Source of the DNA: Aralia elata
Lineage: Eukaryota > Streptophyta > Magnoliopsida > Apiales > Araliaceae
Reading direction: 5' to 3'
Assembly (NCBI GenBank): GCA_034770075.1
Contig: CM068388.1
Coordinates: 65,028,905 to 65,092,904 of the forward strand
Length of the DNA: 64,000 bases
Shown: piece after piece, positions 47,400 to 59,800 of the stretch
How the letters are laid out: each line of letters starts with the position of its first letter
Numbering within the stretch: the stretch's first letter is position 1
The notes under the pieces: model-generated
The model's input: the letters and a program-made list of their open reading frames with translations, nothing else
Database searches by the model: none
Told to the model about the DNA's origin: nothing
Translations under genes and position numbers: made by a program

Positions 47400-49066
47400 A
47401 CCTGTGACGCCCCCAAATTCGGGTCTCCAAATACCCGGATCTGGTCATCACGATCCAATACAAACATTCACCTTTAACAACATATGATATCTAAAAGTGC
47501 GGAATATAATAAACATACATTGTTCATTACAAGGTGTCACTAGTCCCAGAATACGATTAACCTTAAACGTTTACACAAAACATACCTTAAATAGCCATCA
47601 AGGTTTAAATTACATTAACCGAAATTAACTAACACATAAATCTAAAGTTTGCTACTAGAAATCTATCATTTCATCTTTTCTTTCCCTTTGTTCTTCCCTG
47701 ACGTCTCGGGTTTAGCTGCAATGAAGTCATGATATAGCAAGAATGAGCAACGAGTTTGCCCAGCAAGTTTAAAGTACAACAATGAAGATATATCATGATG
47801 AAGGGATGATAAAAAGGGATTTCAACAATAGAATAAATCAGAAGCAAGAACAATAAATGCTTTTAGAACAATTGATAGTCAAATAGACTTTGAACGATAA
47901 CTTCCAGAGGAGTCAATAGCTGGTTGACCCTCTGGTTACTGGCTACAGAATAACGTACTTGAGGGGATCAGCCTCGCGTACCCTATGTATATGCATAACA
48001 TTTAATTCTGCTATTTGTACCTTATATACGGTACGTGGGGTACTCCCCTATAAATAAAGGGGTGTTCATACAGTCTAAGAATCCTTACCATTGATTGGTT
48101 CGGATAGCTTTTATAAATTCTCACAAAATTGTCTGACCGAACAAGGGTTCAGACTTAACCATGAATGGTTCATAAAACTTCTGAATCTAATTCAATATTC
48201 GAATTCAAATGCATGAGAGCGAATACCAATAAGTACACAGATGTGGAATAATTTTAAAAGTAATTAGACCACTTATAGCATGCTTGGAGATAAAATTCAA
48301 GCTTAAAGAATACTTGCAATAATATATACCTTTTTGCATGAACTAAAATACTGCATAAGGTTTTAGAAGTATTACTCAAGGTAAAAAAATTGAGTAAGGA
48401 AGAACTTGCAATAATCAAAGTTCGAGATAGAGGACTTGCCTGTTTGCTCAGCTACAGATAAATTCTAGCTTTAATTAATTGATCTCGAGTGACCTATCAT
48501 TGGGTAAAGTCGATTTATCAATTAACAGTTGTGTATTTGACACCTCTCACTATACCTTTTACTCAACAGGTAAAATTCACCATTTAAATTTAATTACTAA
48601 TTCACATTAGTTAATCATAAATTTATTAATGACCTTTATCTATCTTAAACAGATAATAATTAATCATGGTCACTATCATTTGAATACTCAATTTGTTACC
48701 TTTAACAATCCTTATAAATTTATTTTGGTTTAAAGATAACAGAAAACCATAAATCAATTATTTAGTCGCCTTACTCTTAATTGCCACTACCTTAAGGGTA
48801 ATTTAGTAATTGTTGTACTTGTCCTTTATTCAACATTAATTAATGTATAAATTTACACACTTAATTATTATTTAATATTAATAATCGCTAAGTGTTTATT
48901 ATCTTTATTTATTAAGGGCCACAGCTAAATATTTAACTTATAAATCTCCCTTATACTTAATCATTATTTCATTAATGATTAAGTAGTTAATTTCCTTCTT
49001 ACTCAATAATTATACTTAATTATTATTATTATTAATTAAATACTTATTACCTTAAAAAAAATTATT

Positions 49067-49552
49067 TTATTAACTTTACTCATATTTAATTATTATTATT
49101 AAATAATAATTAAATATTTATTATCTTTATTTATTATTAAATAATAAATAATTATTTTATTAACTTTACTCATATTTAATTATTATTATTATTTAAATAA
49201 TAATTAAATATTTATTATCTTTATTTATTATTAAATAATAAATAATTATTTTATTAACTTTACTCATATTTAATTATTATTATTATTAAATAATAATTAA
49301 ATATTTATTATCTTTATTTATTATTAAATAATAAATAATTATTTTATTAACTTTACTCATATTTAATTATTATTATTATTAAATAATAATTAAATATTTA
49401 TTATCTTTATTTATTATTAAATAATAAATAATTATTTTATTAACTTTACTCATATTAATTATTATTATTATTAAATAATAATTAAATATTTATTATCTTT
49501 ATTTATTATTTATTAATAAATAATAAATAATTGTTTTATTTACTTTATTCAT
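49067..49552. repeat. ~93-bp AT-rich tandem array in 5' LTR
   Basis: Counterpart of 38941-39425, with the same number and order of units. Confidence 0.85.
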
Positions 49553-50410
49553 ATTCAATTATTGGTTAATGCTAATTAACTAATAATTAATTAATTAACT
49601 TTGTTCATACTTACTTATTATAATAATTAAATATTCATTATAATACATAATTGGTAACATTTCTCAGTGTATTATTAACTCCAATAATCATACCAACATA
49701 GTGCAATACTAGCTGTTTGCAGAGTCAATTTAACTACTAGAACCCTAGGGTCCTTTACTATACAGAGTTTCCCAGCAATACAAAAATCCAGCCATACCTA
49801 ACACAACCCAACCTAGCATCAATCTCCTAATTCCATTAACCAACACACTGAGATGTATGTTATAGTCAATCAGCTGCTAAAATGTCTCTAGGTCCAATAT
49901 TTCCCAATCAAAAGTTAACACAGCACAACCAAACAATTTCTAACCATCATTAATCTAACACAGCAAAACAATTAAATCCAATACAGTATATTTAGCCGAT
50001 TTGTTGGCCTAAACAACAACAACAAAATTTGATTTTCAACCCAATTCAGTCGATCATCACATAACTAATTACAGAAAGAAAATGAAGAAAATGAAAGAAC
50101 ACAATCGAATGGCCTGAACCTTAGGGTTCCTCAATATACAGAGGTCTAAATCGAACAGTACATCCTAACATCAGACAATAATACAAATTGAAAAATTAAA
50201 CAGAACACTCATCTCAGTCACTTGAACTACTTAATACCTTGGGGTTGAATTGGGTCGATTTTGTGTCCTGGCTGCTATTCTCCTCCTTTTCCCAAAGTAG
50301 TTGACAAAATCAGACATTCACTCCTTAAGAAATTTCAAACCCTAATTGTTTTTAAATTGGGAACTCACGACCAAAGATTCGGCAGTTTTGGTTTAGGGGT
50401 TTGAGGTTCA

Positions 50411-50417
50411 ATTTATA
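50411..50417 (-). promoter_or_regulatory. Possible TATA box, 5' LTR
   Basis: Same CTATAAATTG context as in the other LTR. If it works, this copy would drive the full-length element. Confidence 0.35.
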
Positions 50418-51468
50418 GATAAAGCTTTACCCAAATGGTTCGGATAATACCCTAGCGCCTGAGTCATTAACCGACGGTAGGAGGATAGTGGTCGCCGATC
50501 GATCCCATCGCCACCTGTGAACTTGACGACTTCAACCCTCGAGCGTTGTACCTCCACCGGTCCAATCACTGAAAACTTGGGACCTTTGGTCCGCCGATTA
50601 AACGATCGGATCGCTCGATGCCTCCTCCGTTCGTCCGATGGTTCTTCAATCCCTTGCCGGCGCCTTCTCCTTCCCGTCTTTTCTCGACTGATGGACTGAT
50701 TGAGGGCTGGGGTTTTGGCTCGATTAACAGAGGCGATTGAGGGTTGATCTTCCCCCTTCTCCTTCACTGGTTGCGACTGATTGAAAGCCAGAGTTCACTC
50801 TGGTTGGATTTTCCCCCAATTTGGTTTTCTTTGCTTCGCCAATTCTCAATTGATTTGTCACTGAAAACTTCCCCCAAATTTGTTTGCCGGTTATAATATC
50901 CTGATATCCCAATCACCATGGGTCGACCCGTCTGGAAATGAATTGGGCTTAACCCGGTTGGGTCGGCTGATATAGAAAAGAGAGATGGTCCAAAAAGGAG
51001 TAAAGAGATTTTTGGGCTCAGTTAAGGTGGGTTCGGCCCAACGGGAAATAAAAAGAATTGGGCTCAGCTTTATTAGAGTCTGGGTCAATTAATAAAATTA
51101 AAGGGATGGCCCAAATAAATTTATTCACCCTATATCCCTAACATTTTAAATTAATTACCTAACAAATAATTTAAGTATTTAAAGTATTTATTTTAATCAT
51201 AATTCTTCATTCGAATTATTTACTATAACATGATAAAATTAATTATTAATTTTCGACTTTTCGTGCAAATAAATTCTTAGGGTTAACTCACTATTTTAAT
51301 CAAGCTAGTAATGAGTCCCTTTAATTCACTTAAAAAAAATTATTGGACCACGTATCTATCTAAATAATAATACCCACATGGTTCCAATTAAATTCGTAAA
51401 ATTAAATATAATGAATTTATTTATTCAAATAAATTTGGTACAATGTTTAAAAATTCCTGGACATTACA

Positions 51469-53756
51469 TTAAAACTATTTTATTTTAACCTTTGAAAGAC
51501 AACTCACTAAGTGCTCTGTGCAAAGAACGGGTTTATTTTTAAATAAAGTTATTTTTAATTAATTAATTTATTTTATATATATGATGATTATAAAATATTT
51601 TTTCAATTTTATTTGCTAATTATTTTTTTTAAATTTCAAATTAACTTATTTTTACTATTACAATGGCTACAATAAGTTGCTCAAGCAAACAATTATCAAA
51701 GACTCACAATTAAGTGTTAATAATGTGTTTTTTGTTGTTGTTATTTTAATTTAATATTCAGTTTTATTTTCAATCTTTGAATTTATATATAGTTTTTTAG
51801 AGTTAAAATATTATTAGAACCTAAAAGTTTAAACTTGGTGTTTAAGAAGTTCTATATGAAAAAAATTATTTTAGAATAATAAGTTACTATCATGATTTTT
51901 AGTTTTAAAAGCAAACAAAATTTTAATAACTAATATCTAAGTGAGTAATTTTTTAAACAGTAATTAACTAAAAATCTCCCATCTAAAATAAAATTGGTAA
52001 GCAGAGTTTAATCATTGATATTTTTTAAATATATGCTACATTATTAATATTAATTATTATTTTCTCATACTATTTTTTAATATTTTTAATATATAGTTAT
52101 CCAAGAATAAAATTTGTTGTAGAATAATAAGTTACTATTATAACTTTTAATTTTAAAAATTAACTAAATTTTAGTCACTAATATATAAGTCATAATTATT
52201 TTTAAATTAGCTAACTAAACATCTCCTATGAAATAAAATTGGTAAATTAAAATTTAATCATTTATATATATTTTATAATATGTAATATATTTTTTAATAT
52301 TCATTATTATGTAATCATAATATTTTTTTTACATATATTTAATATTTAATTATTCTGAGTTCAAAGTTGAGTAAAACAAAATCTTAAACTTGTTTTTAAA
52401 ATTAAAATTTATTATATGACTAAATAAATAAATGATTCTTTTAGAGAATAAAATTATTATAAAATAATGAATTAACACTATAATTAGTAAGACAGTAAAA
52501 AGAATATCGTCATAATATGGTATTATAATTTATGTCAACACCTAACTTTATGTCAACCATGTTTATAATACCAATTTATCACAATTACCACATTATCATA
52601 ATCATCACAATTACCTCATTATTATCACAATGATCACAATTATCACATTGTCAAATTATAATACAAAGTTATCACAATTACAACACTATCACAATTATCA
52701 CACCACATTATTAAATATAAAATTATATTATAGTTTGTAAGACAATATAAAGAATATTCTAAAATTTATAAATAGGACTCGTGTGAAATGGATGAAGTTT
52801 TGTAAGACAATAAAAAGAATATTCTAAAATTTATAAATAGGACTCTTGTAAAATGGACGAAGTATATTTTTTAAGATTGTATAACACTGAAAATAAATTT
52901 GATATAATTTTAAGTTTAAACTAACAAATATTTTAAAAGTATATAGCGGTAAACTTTTTTTTTTTTTTTTTAAATTTTAGAAGACCTCGTGAAAAATTCT
53001 CTCTTCTTGTGTTTCTTCCACAAGCTCGTATAGTATAGGAAGAATATTTCATGATTTGCATCATTATTATAATAAAATTAAGTAATTTTAAAAAGTGTTT
53101 TAATAACAGTTAAATTTTAGATTTATATTAAAAATCGAAGACCAAAGATCAAATTTTGTCTTATTATATGTATATAGATATATATAGATTTACAAATTCT
53201 TATATAATATAAAATTAATTTTATTCATGTAAAATTTGCAAATATGACATTTTTTTTTGTAATGAATGTACTAATAATATACGTTTTAATTTTACAAAAA
53301 AAGAAAATAAAATTTTTAAAAAGTCATACCATGTGAATGATTCAAATGGTATTAACTAATATTAAATATCAAATTTATACATATCCTATTTAAGTGGAAG
53401 TATTTTTATAATTTTTAATTAATATGTATCATAACAAGTTTTTATTGGTATAAAAAAGGAAAATATTCTTAATATAATTTTTAAATGAATATTTACTTGT
53501 CCGAAAATAAATATATGTACGGATACAGAATATCCGATATTTGTCGTTGGATGAATATCTTGGTGGATGGTATCCAGTATTTGTCGTTCCATGAATATTT
53601 TGGTAGATGGTGTTAATGTTTAACGAATAAAAATATTTATATATTCATAATTATATAATTATGTAATTAAATACGAATAATATCCATTTAAAATACAAAT
53701 AATTACCGCCCTAGGTCTCCTGTCAAAACTCCCAAATCATTATACATTTCCTGTTA
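51469..53756. other. AT-rich intergenic DNA
   Basis: No gene seen. The first ~47 bp complete the interrupted tandem unit. Local structure: TCACAATTA-type degenerate microsatellite at 52576-52705, a 65-bp duplication at 52735-52864, an 18-base T run near 52953-52970, and a 40-bp duplication (TATTTGTCGTT) starting at 53538 and 53578. Confidence 0.6.
52735..52864. repeat. 65-bp tandem duplication
   Basis: Two units (52735 and 52800) share TTGTAAGACAAT and AAGAATATTCTAAAATTTAT and differ at a handful of positions. Confidence 0.85.
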
Positions 53757-53776
53757 ACTTCACTTAAACTCCAATT

Positions 53777-53802
<26 letters not shown>
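53777..53802 (+). promoter_or_regulatory. CT microsatellite in KOB1-like 5' leader
   Basis: (TC)13 ends 26 bases before the ATG and is followed by GCTGTGTGTGTG. Pyrimidine-rich leaders of this kind are common in plant 5' UTRs. No clear TATA box was found upstream. Confidence 0.6.
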
Positions 53803-53807
<5 letters not shown>

Positions 53808-53828
53808 GTGTGTGCATTTTCCATAGCA

Positions 53829-56800
53829 ATGGCGGGTCTGTATTCTTCTTCCGCCAGACCCCAACCTTCATCCGCCCACCAATCCTTCACCTCCAAACTA
53901 CTACTACTCCTCACTCTCCTCCCTCTAACACTCGCAGCCTTTGCGTTTGTTCTCCAATGGCGAGGCGGTGCAGTAAACGATCCAATCACGCGCTGGTCAC
54001 CTGAAGAGTCCCACAAGTTTCCTGGCATGGACAATACCTCTCCACTCGCCACCATTGGCCACTCCTCTTCTTCTCAATCGTCCGATTGCTCTCTTCTTGC
54101 ACATGGTTCTTCCCCTTCTTTCCCTTACTATCGTGATTGGAAATTCAATTTTGAGTCCGATCTCAAACCCAAGGTTTGGCTTCTATTTTTTATTTATTTT
54201 TTATTTTTTTATGTTGATCTGGTTCTGGGTTTTTTTTTTGGTTTTGATTTTTATTGGGTGGGTATTGCTTGATTTAATGATTTGGGGTGTTTGGTAGGCT
54301 TACATGCACTTTAAAGTGATGTTTCGTCGATGAGAAAACGATGTGGAGAGATTGAGATGAAATTGCTTTTGTATTTTAGTTGTCTGGTATTGCTTGATTT
54401 ACTTATTCCAGGTGTTTCAGAAAGTTAGTAGCATTTATGAGTCTTGATTAGAAGATGATGGTATGGAATAAAGTTTCATGTTTTGTCTTATTTTGGGGTT
54501 TCTGTTTTTCTTTTAATTAATTGGTTTTGTCTATGCAACTTGATCTGCCTTAAAAAATATTATTGTTCATGTTGATCTGCTTCTGGGCTTTGTTTATTTT
54601 TCATTTTTCTTTCTGGGTATTGCGAGATTTGGTGACTGAAGGTGCTTCAGATGGCTAATTGCAGTTTGGCGCCTTTTAGTTGATGAGAATCAGTAAGAAA
54701 ATGAGGCGGATCTTTATGTGTCATGTTGTTTTTCTTCTAAGCTTAAAGAAAGCTCTGTGAAAATGAGGGACAATAGTATACTTCTTGAGAGGATTGTCAA
54801 TGATTAGTTCAAGTGGTTCTCCAAAAATGTCAGCATCTGCATGCAACAATTTGGTTATAGAACACTTTTTACCCATTTGATTGGTTAAAGTGATGGGAAA
54901 GGGGTGTACGCAAAGTGCAACACACATTTTGAATAAGTGTTATGCTCAACAGAGACGAAAAAGGTGTTAGATCCACAATTACTGATGTGGTCTAATCGTT
55001 TAGGTCCACAATGGTTTAGAATGTTAGGATGAGACTTGAGCTTCTATATTTTATATAAGCTTCTTTTATTTGTGCATGGGTTATGAAGTTGGTTCCAAGT
55101 ACCCAGTAAGAGCTACCGAGTTAGGAATATAGAAATATATCTATTTATATTTGTATCTTGTATATACTTATTTGTTGGAGACTTGAAGTGATATTTTTGT
55201 GGCCAAATAATCCCTGTTCCTAAGGCTGATCTTAGAGTAGAAGAATTTTCTGATTCGACCAAATATGTGGTACCTATATAAGACATTGTGATGAGACACA
55301 ATAGTCTACTAACAATTATGAACTGAAACATATCAGACCCTGTTATTCTCAGTTTTTTGATGGCACGATCAACCGTCAATGTAGTCTATGAAAGCTTCCC
55401 TTAATCAAATCAAACACCAACGAGGTAGCATGGGCATCACTTCTATATATAAATGAAGCATATATAGCCAAGATCAATAGACGTTAAAAAACTTTGATGC
55501 AGTAACTTCAAGCATGGAGCTATTCAGGATGTTTCTACACTATTTGTTTATGTAAAGAACGGAAGTTAAACTGCGAAAGAGCCATAAAAAGATGACATAC
55601 TGAAGCTGTTGAAAGAAGCAGGGAGATTAAGAAATCTATATAAGATTATATTGGGAAACAATCTATATTGAAGAGTCTTTGTCAAAAAAATAAAAAAATC
55701 TATATTGAAGAGTCAGTTATGTGGCATGTGGACTTCATCAACACTAGAAACTACAGCAGTATGAATTTAAAGGATCGGTTTATACCTATGGCTTCAAACA
55801 ACTTAGCCCCATAGGTTTAAGGATTTTGTGCTTTCTTGGATCAAAGATCTGAGTTACTTGTTTCTTAGTTTCAACTTTTCTAAACTCGAGGTTGTGTTTT
55901 TCTTAATGTTGGGGCGAATGTTGAGGGAGTGCAACACATGCTTGAAATTAGGATGTTACATACGTATGAGTTTTGTAACATCCCTAATGTTCTTTGGTTT
56001 CCTCCGCTTTAATAATGACTTATTTTACCCACATAGAGCCCGTTTTGCGAAGTAGTGTTGTGGGATGAAGCAATTTGTTAGTAGAGTATTTTTGTTAAGT
56101 TTCCATGGAACACGGTTTCAAAAGCAAATAAGCAATAGCTTTTAGCTTTTCCCACATGTAATTTTAGACCAACGAGCTATCTAAAAGCACTTTTGTTATA
56201 TTGCAAAACACACTCTTAAATACAATTTTTTGAATTAAATGTGTTTTAAGCCTACCTAACTACTTTGTCAAGCAGGCACTTAATAAGTCTCTCTAACCAA
56301 GACCTTTAAGTCTTCATTCTAGATAAATTTAACATGAATGAGTCTCTTGATTTTTTTTTCTTATTTCAGTAAGTTCGTCATGTCCTCCTTACATTGTTAT
56401 TTATCTTCACATAAAGATCACATAATGTAATTGGAACAAGATCTCTCTCGCCTTTTTTTTAAAATTTTTATATTTGTAGGGTATCCATGAGACTTTCCTC
56501 ATTTCTATTGTTTTTTTTCCCAAATATTATCAAACTTTTGGACCAGTTAACTACAATTCTTGCGTCCCTTTGAATTTCACCTATGGGTCCTTTTATCAAG
56601 GGTTGCGATGTTGGTTCTTCATAGGTTTTGAAGCTCGGCCTTCATTAGGATGTTCTATTATTTTTTTCACGTCATTAATATTTTTGAAAGACTCTTTGTC
56701 CTCCTTTATATTAAACTTCTTGCTACAACTTTTTTTTCTTTTATCCAACTTTTTTTGGTTCATTGTATTTGTAGTGCAAATAATATAGATGAATTCTGGT

Positions 56801-59800
56801 TCATGGGGCAATGGATATTGCATAAGTTATGTTTAAATAGTATCAATATGTGTTTCATATGTTAATTACAAGGGTGATTCTATATTGTTTTCGGATGGAT
56901 GAAGGGGTTGTAGAGGTCCTCTGATAGTAGAACTGTGATACCCCCAGTCCCATCCAAACAAGTGGTGTAGATTGTGTTGTATATATGACCTCAACTCCCC
57001 TACCTGAAGTACCAATAACATGTAATAATTTTTGGTGAACCTATGGTCTGCCAAGATGACCCAGCTGGTGTTTTCAGAAGTTGTTTGAGCCTTATTTCGA
57101 ACTTGGGTTCGAGCCAGTCATTATAAATGTATTAGAGCAGTGGCCTCTCTTGGTGTGGTAAGGTTGGGTTCCAAGCATCCCTTGGGGTTTGATTATGGAT
57201 TTGTGGACTGGACTATGACTCTAGGTCTAACAAGGATGCCACGTGTTTAATTGATGGTGATTGTGATTGTGATAACCCAGTCCCACATTAGAACATGTGG
57301 GTTAGATTGTGTTGTATATTAGGCCTCAATTCTACTACCTAAAGTACTAATAACTTTATTGACCTTTGTCTGGGCCTGTGTGGTGGGTCAATATGATCCA
57401 GTTGGTGCTCTTGGGAGTGGTTTAATCCTGATTCTAATCTCAGGTTTAGGCCCGGGTCATTACAAAAACACTCGTGGCCTGAGTTGCTCCAAGACACTCG
57501 TGGCCCGGGTAGTTACAAGATGCTTGTGGCCCGGGTCATTACAAGAAGCTCGTGGCTTGGGTCGTTACAAGAAGCTTGTGGTCCGGGTCGTTGTAAGAAC
57601 ACTTGTGTAGATGATAAGGATTTATCTACCACCACTTATATTGGACAATTAAGTTCTTCAAACCTCCAGCCTTACTTGATTCAAATGCTTAAGCCATTAG
57701 GTCTATCTTGGACTCTTAGTTCAACCTTTCGTAAATTCACACTAACTTGCTGGGATATGTAAAACTCAACGTGTGCTTTAACACCTTTGGTAGTTAGGCT
57801 AATTTAGAAACAATTTACTGAACTTTATATTATCTTGAAGGTTATTTTCACCCTCCTTCACTTTTGAAGGCTTTTTGCATTTCTGATTCCGTTCCCTTTT
57901 ATTCCCTTTGTATTTTTATTGTACATTACCTTTAAGACTAGAAACATATTTGTTTCTTATCAATTTAACAAGTTTGATTGTTTTTGACCTTATCTTGTTA
58001 TGCTTCTTGTTGCAGATATGTATTACAACAACTACATCAGCTGGCTTAGAGCAGATCCTACCATGGATGTTCTATCATAAAGTTATTGGGGTTACTACTT
58101 TTTTTCTTTTTGTTGAAGGAAAGGCTGCATCTCCTAGTGTATCTAAAGTTCTAGAATCGATTCCTGTGAGTCCTCGACTTTCCCTTTTATAAATTACGTT
58201 CTTTAACAGGGTATTCTTTGTTTCTTCTGTTTTTGTAATGTTGGGCTATGCAGTAGAACATAATGAGCTTAATATTTCTTCTTCTCAGGGAGTAAGAGTA
58301 ATATACAGAACTAAAGAGTTAGAAGAGCAACAAGCCAAGAGGTTAGTCAGTTCTGCACTTTATTATTGCATCACTTCTGGAGGATTTTGAGGATGACATG
58401 AAGATTTTTCTACTTTATTTTAGCTTGCTCAGTTAGTCTGACATTTAGGTAAAATTTATAAGAGAGAGAATATAGAAAACTCATCTATTCTTTGCATATT
58501 TCTGCACTAAGTTTTATTTTGTTTTCTTTCTAATCATTTTCATGTTAGTTGTCATCCTATGTTTGTTTGGCTGTATACATTTTGGAAATAAATAACTGTA
58601 CTTTTGACTCATGCAACATCTCAAAACCCTTTTCTCTATTTATTATTATTGTCTTTAAAGTGTTCCGTCATGGCGTCATGTAGTAATTAATGTAATTTTC
58701 TTCTTATGTTATTAACAGTCGAATCTGGAATGAGACATGGTTGTCAAGTTTCTTTTACAAACCATGTAACTATGAGCTTTTTGTGAAGCAATCTTTAAAT
58801 ATGGAGATGGCTATTGTCATGGCAAGGGTATGCACATAAAGTTATCAATTCGTATATATTTTCATAATAATGAGGATGATTGAAATGACTATAACCAGTG
58901 GACCCCCTTTGCTTGGTTAATTCTTAGAATTCTGGCATGGATTGGATAATTCATCTCGACACCGATGAATTGTTACACCCAGCTGGAGCTCGGGAGTATT
59001 CTTTGAGGCAGTTGCTTCTTGATGTACCAGGGGATGTAGATATGGTTGTCTTTCCGAACTACGTAAGTGATTCATGTTAATTTGTTAGCATTTCTGTTGA
59101 CATCCAATTTTCTTTTGATAATGTGTAAATGGATGGTCTAGTGATTCAGTTCTATTTTCTGATATTTACCTTTACTTTCCTTGCCATCAAACAAGAGTCA
59201 TTAACTTTTTAAGTAAAGAATCACATTATTACCTGTTGGAAATAATAATGGAGAATATTTTTCTTCACTTTATTCCAATATTCCTCCACCTTTTCCCTAT
59301 ATTCTTCCTTATGTTTTATTCCATGTTTCCCACTCCATGTTTTCTTCCTTGTATTAGCTAGCATGTTTCCTTATATTAAGGAACATGTTTTGTCTTAATT
59401 ATTTCTTCCAATTGTATAAGTAGGTAACCTTGTAAGCTTTCTAAGTAATCAAAATATATGAAATGTAGTTCAAGTGTCTCTTTCTAACATGGTATCAAAG
59501 CCTGATCTTTTATCCGGCGACTTTATCCGGCGACTTTTTCCGGCAACTTTTTTCCGGCGACTTTTCCGGTGACTTTCCGGCGACTTTTTCCAACAGCCAT
59601 CTGTGCAGTTTTCTGAAAGCTGCATATTTCCGACGACTTTTTCCGGTGACTTTTTCCGGCGACTTTTCCCGACAGCCATCTATGCAGTTTTCTGAAACTG
59701 CCTATTACAGTTTGTACCCCACAGTCTGTTTTTTTCTGAAACTTACCCACAGTTCTTAAAAAAAAAAAAAAAAAAAAGAAGTGAAAAATCAAAAACTTCA

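Larger units (their letters stand above)
47403..51468 (-). mobile_element. Tekay/Del-type 5' LTR
   Basis: 4,066 bp, TG...CA, minus orientation. On its + strand right side it abuts TTAAAACTATTTT, identical to the uninterrupted copy at 34932. The first five bases, TTAAA, are therefore the likely target site; the partner duplication was deleted with the far end of the insertion. Confidence 0.92.

Noticed and set aside
54721..57054. Small open frames in KOB1-like intron 1
   Set aside because: Low-complexity or antisense, no family motifs, and both flanking exons splice cleanly over them.
57469..57598. Array of direct repeats considered as CRISPR
   Set aside because: Units are contiguous with no spacers, and the context is a plant intron.
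59470..59792. Lys/Arg-rich minus-strand frames ([13 protein letters not shown])
   Set aside because: Translation of the CCGGCGACTTTTT repeats and a poly-A tract inside a non-coding TRIM-like element.
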